A DNA stretch of 64,000 nt, from assembly GCF_004364315.1 (NCBI RefSeq), contig NZ_SOBR01000003.1, positions 124,001 through 188,000 of the forward strand, written 5' to 3'. The stretch is from Chromohalobacter marismortui (GTDB lineage: Bacteria; Pseudomonadota; Gammaproteobacteria; Pseudomonadales; Halomonadaceae). Of the stretch, positions 54,763-63,165 are shown one piece after another. Numbering within the stretch: position 1 is the first letter of the stretch; each line of letters begins with the position of its first letter. The notes under the pieces were generated by a model. The model saw only the letters and a list, made by a program, of their open reading frames with translations, ran no database searches and was not told where the DNA came from. The position numbers and the translations under genes were made by a program.

Positions 54763-55764
54763 TCAGTGATACCCGTCGCCGACACGCACCTTGCCGCGGA
54801 ATACCCAGTACGACCAGGCGGTGTAGGTCAGAATGATGGGCACCACGAACAGCACGCCGATCAACAGGAAGAATTGCGACGCGGGCGCGGATGCGGCTTC
54901 CCACAGGGTGTAGTCCGGCGGGATGACATACGGCCAGCGGCTTACCAGCAGCCCCAGGTAGGTGAAAATGAACATGCCCAGGGTCAGCAGGAAGGCCATC
55001 AGTTCACGCCCCTTGCGATTGGCGGCATAGACGCCGATCACGCAGGCCAATGCCAACGCCGGCAGCAGCCAGATCACCTGCAGGTGGTCGAACCAACGCT
55101 CCCAGACATCCGGGTCGATCCAGGGTGTCCATAGGCTCACGATGGCGAACACCACGACCACGCCGACGAGCAGCCTGGGGACCAGGCCGCGCGCCCAGTC
55201 ACGCACATGGCCTTCGGACTTGAGTACCAGCCAGGTCGCGCCCAACAGCGCATAGCCGGCCACCAGGCCGAGACCGGTGATCACCGAAAACGGTGTCAGC
55301 CAATCGAGCGGTCCGCCGGTAAAGACGCGATTGGCGGTTTCGAAGCCCTCGATATAGGCCCCCACCACAGCGCCCTGGGCAAAGGCCGCCACGAAGGAAC
55401 CGCCGGCGAAGGCTGCGTTCCACCAGGTCCGCGTGCGCCGCGACTTGAAGCGGAACTCGAAAGCCACGCCACGGAAGATCAGCCCCGCCAGCATCAGGAA
55501 GACCCCGATGTACATCGCCGGCAAGAGGATCGAGTAGACCAGCGGAAAGGCCCCGATCAACCCGGCTCCCCCCAGCACCAGCCAGGTCTCGTTGCCATCC
55601 CATACCGGCGCGACGGAATTCATCATCACGTCGCGTGCATCTTCGTCGGGAGCGAAGGGAAACAGGATCCCCAGCCCCAGGTCGAAGCCATCCATGAGCA
55701 CGTACATGATCACCCCGAAGGCGATGATGACGGCCCAGATCAACGAGAGATCGAACGTTTCCAT
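54763..55764 (-). CDS. cydB: Cytochrome bd-type quinol oxidase subunit II (CioB/CydB)
   Basis: A 333-aa membrane subunit with eight to nine hydrophobic segments. It starts with the typical FDLSLIWAVIIAFGVIMYVLMDGFDLGLGIL and contains SVAPVWDGNETWLVLGG, the family signature. AGGAG precedes the ATG, three bases after the cydA stop. No small CydX-type gene is seen between cydB and cydD, which are separated by only three bases. Confidence 0.96.
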   Translation of the reverse strand: METFDLSLIWAVIIAFGVIMYVLMDGFDLGLGILFPFAPDEDARDVMMNSVAPVWDGNETWLVLGGAGLIGAFPLVYSILLPAMYIGVFLMLAGLIFRGVAFEFRFKSRRTRTWWNAAFAGGSFVAAFAQGAVVGAYIEGFETANRVFTGGPLDWLTPFSVITGLGLVAGYALLGATWLVLKSEGHVRDWARGLVPRLLVGVVVVFAIVSLWTPWIDPDVWERWFDHLQVIWLLPALALACVIGVYAANRKGRELMAFLLTLGMFIFTYLGLLVSRWPYVIPPDYTLWEAASAPASQFFLLIGVLFVVPIILTYTAWSYWVFRGKVRVGDGYH

Positions 55765-55767
55765 GGT

Positions 55768-57189
55768 TTAGCTCCTGTTCGGGGCGCGGTCGTCGCGCGC
55801 ATCATCGAAGGGCACGTGGGCGGCGGACATGGGCCGCGCCGGACGGTCGTGGCTGTCCAGATCCTCTGTGTCGTCGTGCTCATCGAGGCCTTGGTTGATC
55901 ACCTTGCACAGGTAATAGACACCGGCAATGAAGATCACGGCATAGACGGCGATGTAGCCGATCAACGTGAACAACACCATGCCGCCACTCAGCGAAGGCG
56001 TGATGGCCTCGGCGTAATCGAGTACCCCGTAGATCAGCCACGGCGAGCGCCCGGTTTCGGTCACGAACCAGCCCGCGACCACCGCCACGAACGGCGCCAG
56101 GCTCATGCCTTGCAGTCCACGCAGGAACCAGCGGCTGCGGTAGATGCGCCCGCCCTTGCGCAGCACCAAGCCGGCAACGGCGAAGGCGATCATCAGCAGC
56201 CCCAGACCGACCATCACGCGAAAGCTGAAGAAGGTGATCCACACCGGCGGCTGGCGTTCGGGTGGCACCTCCTCGAGCCCCGGCACGACGCCGTCGGGAT
56301 CATGACGCAGAATCAGGCTGGCGCCATTGGGAATGCCGATCTCGAAACGATTGCCTTGCAGGTCGCGATCCGGCAAGGCGAACAACAACAACGGCACGTT
56401 CGACTGGGTTTCCCAGTTGGCCTCCATCGCGGCGATTTTCATCGGCTGATGCTCCAGCGTGTTGAGGCCGTGTTCGTCGCCGACGTAGGCCTGCAGCGGG
56501 GCCAGGATCAACAGCAACCAAAGCGTCATCGACAAGGCGCGCTTGTGGGCCTCGACCTCGCGTCCGCGCAGCAGGAACCAGGCACTCACCCCGGTCACCA
56601 CGAAGCCACCGGTCAAGAACGCCGCCAAGGCCATGTGCGTGAAGCGGTACGGGAACGACGGATTGAAGATGGCATCGACCCAGGAGGTCACATGGATCAC
56701 GCCCTCGCGAATCTCGTAACCGTCGGGGGTCTGCATCCAGCTGTTGGTGGCGAGGATCCAGAACGCTGAAATGAAGGTGCCCACGGCGACCATCAAGGCG
56801 GCGAAGAAATGCACCGCCGGCGAGACGCGATGACGGCCGAACAGCAAGACCCCCAGAAAGCCTGCTTCGAGGAAGAACGCCGTGACTACCTCGTAACTCA
56901 GCATCGGCCCGATGAAATTCGCGGCCATCTGCGAGAAGTTGCTCCAGTTGGTGCCGAACTGGAACGCCATCACGATGCCGGACACCACGCCCATGCCGAA
57001 TACCACGGCAAACACCTTGGTCCAGAACAGCCCGAGGCGGTCCCAGACACGATTGCCGGTGGTGACGTACAGGCCCTGCAGCACGGCGATGTAAGAGGCA
57101 AGCCCGATCGTGAAGACCGGGAAGATGGCATGAAAGGAAACCACGAATGCGAACTGCAATCGCGACAGGAGAATCGGATCTAGCGCCAT
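55768..57189 (-). CDS. cydA: Cytochrome bd-type quinol oxidase subunit I, cyanide-insensitive (CioA) type
   Basis: A 473-aa subunit I carrying the haems. RLQFAFVVSFHAIFPVFTIG includes the N-terminal haem-ligand-type His20. GDEHGLNTLEHQPMKIAAMEANWET is the quinol/Q-loop start, and GWFVTETGRSPW the later conserved block. The Q-loop is short, giving ~470 rather than ~520 residues, the mark of the CIO/short-Q-loop type. The ATG at 57189 has AAGGAG six bases upstream and is preferred to one seven codons earlier. First gene of cydAB-cydDC. Confidence 0.94.
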   Translation of the reverse strand: MALDPILLSRLQFAFVVSFHAIFPVFTIGLASYIAVLQGLYVTTGNRVWDRLGLFWTKVFAVVFGMGVVSGIVMAFQFGTNWSNFSQMAANFIGPMLSYEVVTAFFLEAGFLGVLLFGRHRVSPAVHFFAALMVAVGTFISAFWILATNSWMQTPDGYEIREGVIHVTSWVDAIFNPSFPYRFTHMALAAFLTGGFVVTGVSAWFLLRGREVEAHKRALSMTLWLLLILAPLQAYVGDEHGLNTLEHQPMKIAAMEANWETQSNVPLLLFALPDRDLQGNRFEIGIPNGASLILRHDPDGVVPGLEEVPPERQPPVWITFFSFRVMVGLGLLMIAFAVAGLVLRKGGRIYRSRWFLRGLQGMSLAPFVAVVAGWFVTETGRSPWLIYGVLDYAEAITPSLSGGMVLFTLIGYIAVYAVIFIAGVYYLCKVINQGLDEHDDTEDLDSHDRPARPMSAAHVPFDDARDDRAPNRS

Positions 57190-57513
57190 GGCTGACTCCT
57201 TGAAGCCCACGTAGTCGAAATATCATCGGAAAGAGGAGGTCATTGCCGAAAACGGCCCGCCGCCTGGATTTTCTTGTTTCGTTTCCAATACCCCTACATC
57301 GTAGAGGGTTTATATAGCCTTAAAAAGCGCCATGACTACGATTAGTATGTGTCGCGTTGTCGCAAGGCATATTGCCGCATGCGCGCCGATGCCGCAGTTT
57401 TTCACTTCTGCGTCGTTCGTCTAACGGAGAATGCCATGCCTCTTTGGTAGATTAGTAAAAACCTATGGGGAGTCATGGCGCCCCTGTGCGCCCGTCATCA
57501 ATAAGGATCACTC
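57190..57513. promoter_or_regulatory. Divergent cydA / cstA regulatory region
   Basis: 324 bases between divergent operons with no gene. A TATAAA (on the - strand, near 57310-57315) lies close to an imperfect inverted repeat ACCCCTAC-ATC-GTAGAGGGT (57291-57309). These could form the cydA promoter region. No clear FNR/ANR box was found. Confidence 0.4.
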
Positions 57514-59270
57514 ATGAACGCTATCTGGATCGCCCTCTTCGGCGCCGTGTGTTTCGTGATGGGCTATCGTTTCTATTCGAAGTTCATCGCCGAACGCATT
57601 TACCGGCTCGACCCCTATTTTCAAACGCCCGCGCACGCCTACCAAGATGGCGTCGACTACGTGCCCACCAACAAATGGATCCTGTGGGGGCATCATTTCA
57701 CTTCGGTGGCGGGCGCGGCGCCCATCGTGGGGCCCGCCATCGCCATCTACTGGGGATGGCTGCCGGCCATTCTGTGGGTCGTGCTGGGGACCGTGTTCGC
57801 CGCCGGCGTGCATGACTTCGGCGCCGTGGTGCTCTCCAACCGCCACAAGGGCCATTCTATCGGCACGTTGGCCAACAAGCTGATCGGCCAGCGCGCCAAG
57901 CTGTTGTTCCTGTTCATCATCTTGATTCTGGTATTGATGATCAACGCGGTCTTCGCCTGGGTCATCGCCAAGCTGTTCATCACCTTCCCCGCCAGCGTGC
58001 TGTCGGTGTTCATCCAGATACCTTTGGCGGTATGGATTGGCTATCGCGTCTACCGCCGCTCGGGGTCGATGCTCTTGCCTTCGGTAATCGCGCTGGCCGT
58101 CATGTATGGCGCGGCACTCTTGGCGAGCGAGGTGCCCTTCCTGCAAATCGACCTGGTCAGTTGGTTCGGTGGCAGTGACGCGGCGGTGGCCGGCGGCTTC
58201 GATGCTACCTCCATGGCCTTCCTGGTGTGGATCGTGGTGCTGATGGTGTATGTCTATATCGCCTCGACACTCCCGGTCTGGAAGTTGTTGCAACCGCGCG
58301 ATTACATCAACTCGCATCAGTTGGTGGTGGGCCTCGCACTGCTCTACCTGGGCCTTCTGTTCGGCGCGCCGGAAATGACCGCGCCCAGCGTCAACGGCGA
58401 AGCCGATATCAGTTGGTATCCTCTGCTCTTCATCACCATCGCTTGCGGGGCGATTTCCGGCTTCCATGGTCTGGTCGCCTCGGGCACCACGTCCAAGCAG
58501 CTCGACAAGGAAACCGACGCCCGCATGATCGGCTATGGCGGCGCGCTGGGCGAGGGCATGCTGGCGATGATTGCGATCATCGCCGTGGGCACGCTGTTCG
58601 CCTCCAGTGCGGATTTCACCGCCACCTACTCGAGCTTCTCGGCGGCCGGCTCCAGTGGGCTCGGTTCCTTCGTGAAAGGTGCCGGTCAACTCGCCGGTAA
58701 TCTCGGAATCCCCGAGCACATGGGCGCGACCCTGGTGGCGGTGATCGTGGTCAGCTTCGCTGCCACCACGCTGGATACCGCCGTGCGCCTGATGCGTTAC
58801 ATCATCGCCGAACTGGGCACCGAGTACGGCATGCCGGTGATCGCCCGCAAGCACGTCGCGACCAGCATCGCCGTCATTTCGAGTGCCGCGCTGGTGATCC
58901 TGCCGGAAGGCCCCAACGGCTTCGGGTCCGGCGGTTATCTACTATGCCCTTGTTCGGCACCAGCAATCAATTGCTGGCCGGCATTACCTTGATGCTGGTA
59001 TCGGTATGGCTCAAGCGTCAGGGACGCCCGGTGGTGTTCACGCTGGTCCCGATGCTGTTCCTGCTGGTCATGACACTATGGGCCATGGCGCAGCAAGTCA
59101 TCTTCACCTGGTCGGGCTTCGGTGATGCCGATCGCAACTTGCTGCTGTTCACCTTCGGCAGCTTGATCATGGTCTTCACGCTGTGGATCCTGCTCGAAGC
59201 CTCGCGCAGTTTCCGCCAGGGCGGTGTCCCGACGCAGCAGCGACAGCCGAGTTCCGATGAATCGCACTGA
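57514..59270 (+). pseudogene. cstA: Carbon starvation protein CstA, interrupted by a one-base frameshift
   Basis: CstA-family membrane transporter (peptide/pyruvate uptake). The frame from 57514 carries WILWGHHFTSVAGAAPIVGPAIA, GTVFAAGVHDFGAVVLSNRHKG and SGFHGLVASGTTSKQL up to codon 477. At 58945 the expected Trp-Pro (TGG CCC) reads TGCCC, and the frame continues as nonsense to a stop at 58992. The correct C-terminus (PLFGTSNQLLAGITLMLVSVWL) continues in the +2 frame to 59270. Restoring one G after 58946 would give a 585-aa intact protein. Otherwise every motif is preserved, so this is a recent mutation or a base error. Confidence 0.88.
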
Positions 59271-59553
59271 CCACGACACGCCCTCGTCCGCCGGCTGGCG
59301 GACGCGGATCAAACGCCTCATCGAGGGTTACGACGCGGTGCTGAGCCTTCAGCACCGACGCGAGATCGCCCGCGAACTTCAGGATGAAGAAGATCTTTTC
59401 ATGCTGCTGTGCTTCTGCGACATGATGGGCATTCCCAACCCCGTCGGCGACATGACCCTGGAGCTTTATCCCTACATGCTGGAACGCTTTCACGAGTGGC
59501 ATAAGCGCCAAGGCATACCCCGCTCGCCCTTGGATGGTTTTCGCTGCTGCTGA
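59257..59553 (+). CDS. Small cytosolic protein ending in Cys-Cys (cory-CC-star-like)
   Basis: A 98-aa protein of unknown function. It is helical and acidic, with LIEGYDAVLSLQHRREIARELQDEEDLFMLLCFCDMMGIPNPVG and the terminal RCC followed by the stop. The internal CFC and terminal CC suggest metal or redox chemistry. The C-terminal di-Cys resembles the small family named cory-CC-star, an assignment from memory. It starts inside the end of cstA and lies 42 bases before an ArsA-like ATPase, so the three are probably cotranscribed. Confidence 0.7.
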   Translation: MNRTDHDTPSSAGWRTRIKRLIEGYDAVLSLQHRREIARELQDEEDLFMLLCFCDMMGIPNPVGDMTLELYPYMLERFHEWHKRQGIPRSPLDGFRCC

Positions 59554-59595
59554 ACGGTGCCGATGACGCGTGGCATCACCGAGGAGACAACTCAT

Positions 59596-60537
59596 ATGGC
59601 CAAAAGCCTTTTTTTCGGCGGCAAGGGCGGTGTCGGCAAGACCAGCTGTGCGACCGCTTATGCGCTGAGCTGCGCGGATGCCGGGTGGAACACGCTGCTG
59701 GTATCTACCGACCCCGCGCACAACCTGGCCGATCTCTTCGGCCGCCAACCGGGCCCGACACCGACACGCATGCGTCCCGGCCTGGATGTCGTGGAGCTCG
59801 ATCCCGAGCATGAAACCAAGCGCTATCTGGACCAGGTCAAGGACACCATCAAGCCCATGGTGAGCGGTGAACGCAGTGCCACGGTATTCCGGCAACTCGA
59901 CTTGGCCCGTCACGCGCCGGGCACCGAGGAAGCCGCGCTATTCGATGCCTTGGTCGGCTTGCTGCTCGACACCGGGCAATACTACGATCGCTTGATCTTC
60001 GATACCGCACCGGGTGGCCATACCGTGCGCTTGCTTGCATTGCCGGAGATCATGGGGGCCTGGGTGGATGGCTTGATGCAGCGTCGCCACAAGGTGCGCA
60101 GCGACTACAAGGCTTGGCTGGGGGATGGCGAGGTCGTCGACGATCCTATCCAGGAAGCACTGATGCGTCGACGCGGGCGCCTCGCCGCCGCTCGCGAGCA
60201 CCTGACGTGTCCCGCGCATTCGGCGATGATTCTGGTCGCCAACCCGGAACGCCTGCCGGCGCTGGAAACCGCACGCACACGAGATTTGCTGGAGGCCAAC
60301 GGCTTGCATGTGGGCGCCGGCGTGATCAACAAATGTCTGCCCACTACGGTCGATAGCCAATGGCTCGCCAATTGGCGCGAGGAGCAACGCCCCTGGATCG
60401 AGCAGCTCGAGACGTCATTCGCGGATCGCACATGCATACGCATCGACCATCAGCCGCACGCCCCCGCCTCGGTCGAGGATCTACGCCCGCTCTGCGATGC
60501 CCTTGGCGAGCTCTCCCCCTGGCATGCGCCCGCCTGA
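59596..60537 (+). CDS. ArsA/GET3-family ATPase
   Basis: A 313-aa single-domain P-loop ATPase. The deviant Walker A FFGGKGGVGKTS spans residues 6-17. STDPAHNLADLFG is the switch I-type motif, and LIFDTAPGGHTVRLLALPE switch II. This is the ArsA/Get3 family, but only one ATPase domain is present and no arsenic operon is nearby. GAGGAG nine bases before the ATG at 59596 decides that start over one 13 codons earlier. The context of cstA and a di-Cys protein suggests a targeting or metallochaperone role, not arsenite export. Confidence 0.85.
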   Translation: MAKSLFFGGKGGVGKTSCATAYALSCADAGWNTLLVSTDPAHNLADLFGRQPGPTPTRMRPGLDVVELDPEHETKRYLDQVKDTIKPMVSGERSATVFRQLDLARHAPGTEEAALFDALVGLLLDTGQYYDRLIFDTAPGGHTVRLLALPEIMGAWVDGLMQRRHKVRSDYKAWLGDGEVVDDPIQEALMRRRGRLAAAREHLTCPAHSAMILVANPERLPALETARTRDLLEANGLHVGAGVINKCLPTTVDSQWLANWREEQRPWIEQLETSFADRTCIRIDHQPHAPASVEDLRPLCDALGELSPWHAPA

Positions 60538-60560
60538 GCCGTGTATCGAACCGGCTGCGT

Positions 60561-61535
60561 CTAGCGCGCGCCGATCACCGACATCACCAGCCACGTCGTA
60601 TAGGCAATGAACGTTGCCAACAGCAGCGCGCCCTCCAGACGGTTGATCCGCCCCTGGCCCTTCCAGCCGATGCCGAACACGGTCAACGCCAGGGTCAGGC
60701 CCGCCATGACCGGCCAGTCGCGCACGAGGACCGCACTGTCCACGTCGATCGGGTCGATGACGCCCGCCAGCCCCACCACGGCGAGGGTATTGAAGAGGTT
60801 GGACCCCACCACGTTGCCGAGGACGAGGTCGTGTTCGTTCTTGCGCACCGCGCTGATCGAGGAAGCAAGCTCCGGCAACGAGGTTCCAATCGCCACTACC
60901 GTCAAGCCGATGACCAGGTCGCTGACGCCAAAGGCCGAGGCGATGTCCACCGCACCCCATACCAGAAGGCGTGAACTGACGATGAGCATGACCAGGCCCA
61001 CCAGCGTCCAGGTGATGGCGCGCTTGAGCGTCATCGACTGAGTATCGAGGTCGGCCGTGGTATTGTCGGCCAGGGTATCGTCACCCTTCTGACGACCACG
61101 CAGGATGCTATAGGACAAGAAGGCCGCCAGCATCGCCAACAGCAATACGGCGTCCCAGCGCGAGACGGCGCCATCTTGCAGGCACCATAGCGATGCTACC
61201 GTCACCAGCATGAGCAGCGGCAATTCTTGGCGCAGCACTTGCGAATGCATCGTCAGCGGGCTTAGCAGCGCCACGATCCCCACGATCAGGCCGATGTTGG
61301 CGATGTTCGACCCGTAGGCATTGCCCAACGCCAGGCCGGGATTGCCTTGCCAGGCCGAGATCGCCGATACCATTAGCTCGGGCGCCGAGGTGCCGAACCC
61401 GATGACCACCATCCCGATCAAGAGCGGCGGTAATCCTAGATGACGCGAGGTCGACGCCGCTCCCTCGACGAATCGATCGGCGCTCCATACCAGGATTGCC
61501 AACCCCAACGCTACGGCGATGATAGCCATCAGCAC
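60561..61535 (-). CDS. CaCA-family calcium/sodium:proton antiporter (YrbG-like)
   Basis: A 324-aa inner-membrane cation exchanger. The two inverted alpha repeats are clear: VIGFGTSAPELMVSAISAW with GNAYGSNIANIGLI, and AIGTSLPELASSISAV with GNVVGSNLFNTLAV. About ten hydrophobic segments are present. The start is GTG with AAGGAG seven bases upstream. An ATG two codons later is the alternative. Ion specificity (Ca2+ or Na+, K+-dependence) cannot be read reliably. Convergent with the ArsA-like gene. Confidence 0.93.
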   Translation of the reverse strand: MLMAIIAVALGLAILVWSADRFVEGAASTSRHLGLPPLLIGMVVIGFGTSAPELMVSAISAWQGNPGLALGNAYGSNIANIGLIVGIVALLSPLTMHSQVLRQELPLLMLVTVASLWCLQDGAVSRWDAVLLLAMLAAFLSYSILRGRQKGDDTLADNTTADLDTQSMTLKRAITWTLVGLVMLIVSSRLLVWGAVDIASAFGVSDLVIGLTVVAIGTSLPELASSISAVRKNEHDLVLGNVVGSNLFNTLAVVGLAGVIDPIDVDSAVLVRDWPVMAGLTLALTVFGIGWKGQGRINRLEGALLLATFIAYTTWLVMSVIGAR

Positions 61536-61758
61536 GATATTTCTCCTTGAATGTGGTTGTCCTTGAGTGTCGTCGTGTCATGCATGTCACTGCGATGCCG
61601 CGCTATTCTAGCGCAGTCGATTGGCCCCGCTACTGACAAACATACGCAAGCGAATGTATGCTGTTCATGGCCTTGTTTTTCTCAGGCAAAGGTCTGTCGG
61701 AATGCCGCCGCGCCGAGTTGCTATAGTGCATGCATCGCTGGCGACCATAAACCCATGA

Positions 61759-63165
61759 GTGAGACTGAGTTTGGCAGATAACGTTTCGTCACAAGCGCTT
61801 CACCACTCGTCATGCGACGCTGCGACGTCGATGGCGACGACGCGCCATTCTCGGCGTCGTCTACGTGCCTGTCACGAATGCGACCTGCTGGTGTCGCTGC
61901 CCCCCTTGCGCCCACGCCAGAAAGCCACTTGCCCGCGTTGCGACCACACCCTGGCCACGCGCCACGCCAAACCTGCCGAGCGTAGCCTGGCACTGGCCAT
62001 TGCCGCCTTGACCATGCTGCTGTTGTCGGTCGCCTTTCCTTTCATCAGTTTCGAAGCCCGCGGCGTCACCAACCGCATCGAGTTGACCGATACCGCCTCG
62101 ACACTCGTCGGCTTTCATGAACCGCTGGTCGCGATTTGTGTGCTATTGACCGTCATCATTCTGCCTGCGGTCTATTTGTGTGGTGTCAGCTGGCTCTCAC
62201 TCGGGCTCCTCGGGCGCCGCGTACTGCCTCATTCACGCGGCATCGCCCGCGCCTTGTCACATCTGACCCCCTGGATGATGGCCGATGTCTTCGTCATCGC
62301 CGCACTGGTCAGCCTGATCAAGATCGCGGGCATGGCCGATGTCAGCCTAGGACTTTCGTTCTGGACATTTTGCGTCTATGCCTTGCTGTTGCTGCTGACC
62401 ACCCAGTCCATCGATAGCGACTGGATGTGGTTTGCGCTGGCTAGCGAGCCCCTGGCGCCGGCGGGAGCCCGCCCGGGTGAACCCGCGACGCCACAAGGAT
62501 TGGGCGGCTGCGCAACCTGCGGGCTGGTCAATCGCCTCGATGCACAGGGGCATGGCCGCTGTCGCCGTTGTGGAGAAACGCTCCACGCAAGGACGCCGCA
62601 TAGCCGTCAACGCACGCTGGCACTGCTGTTGGCAGCGTTGGTGATGTACATTCCCGCCAATCTCTATCCGATCATGAGCACGACGTCGCTGGGTAATACA
62701 TCGCCTTCTACCATCATCGGCGGTGTCATGCTGTTTCTACAGCACGGCGATATTCCCATCGCGGTGATCATCTTCACTGCCAGCGTGGTGGTCCCCATCG
62801 GCAAGATTCTCGCGCTGGGTTGGTTATGCTATGCCGTCCGCCATCGGGGCGAGCCGCTAAGCAATGCCACCCGCGTGCGCCTCTATCGTATCACCGAGTT
62901 CATCGGTCGATGGTCCATGGTGGACGTCTTCGTGGTCGCCATCCTCGTGGCACTGATTCGCGCCGGCGAGTTGATATCAGTCACGCCGGGGCCGGCCGCC
63001 CTCTCCTTCGCCAGCGTCGTGGTCATCACCATGCTGGCCGCCAACAGCTTCGATCCGCGCATCATTTGGGATGACCTCCCCGAGCGCCCGGGTCGCACCT
63101 GGCGGTCCGCTCTGAAACGACGCACTGCCACCGCTTCAACACGCAAGGAATCCAACGATGCCTGA
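61759..63165 (+). CDS. pqiA: Paraquat-inducible protein A (PqiA), integral membrane protein
   Basis: A 468-aa protein with two homologous halves, each a cytoplasmic zinc-ribbon (CHECDLLV...CPRCDHTL and CATCGLVN...CRRCGETL) followed by four membrane segments. Conserved stretches include YIPANLYPIMST in the second half and TEFIGRWSMVDVFVVAILVALI. PqiA works with PqiB in lipid transport between membranes. The start is uncertain: GTG at 61759, TTG at 61771 and ATG at 61831 are in frame with no clear ribosome site. pqiB overlaps its stop by eight bases. Confidence 0.92.
   Translation: MRLSLADNVSSQALHHSSCDAATSMATTRHSRRRLRACHECDLLVSLPPLRPRQKATCPRCDHTLATRHAKPAERSLALAIAALTMLLLSVAFPFISFEARGVTNRIELTDTASTLVGFHEPLVAICVLLTVIILPAVYLCGVSWLSLGLLGRRVLPHSRGIARALSHLTPWMMADVFVIAALVSLIKIAGMADVSLGLSFWTFCVYALLLLLTTQSIDSDWMWFALASEPLAPAGARPGEPATPQGLGGCATCGLVNRLDAQGHGRCRRCGETLHARTPHSRQRTLALLLAALVMYIPANLYPIMSTTSLGNTSPSTIIGGVMLFLQHGDIPIAVIIFTASVVVPIGKILALGWLCYAVRHRGEPLSNATRVRLYRITEFIGRWSMVDVFVVAILVALIRAGELISVTPGPAALSFASVVVITMLAANSFDPRIIWDDLPERPGRTWRSALKRRTATASTRKESNDA

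Noticed and set aside
55207-56769. 520-codon + strand frame antisense to cydA and cydB
   Set aside because: Composition (His/Gln/Arg-rich) is typical of an antisense shadow, and both oxidase genes are unambiguous.
57508-58854. 448-codon reverse frame over cstA
   Set aside because: His/Asp/Gln-rich shadow of the CstA coding frame.
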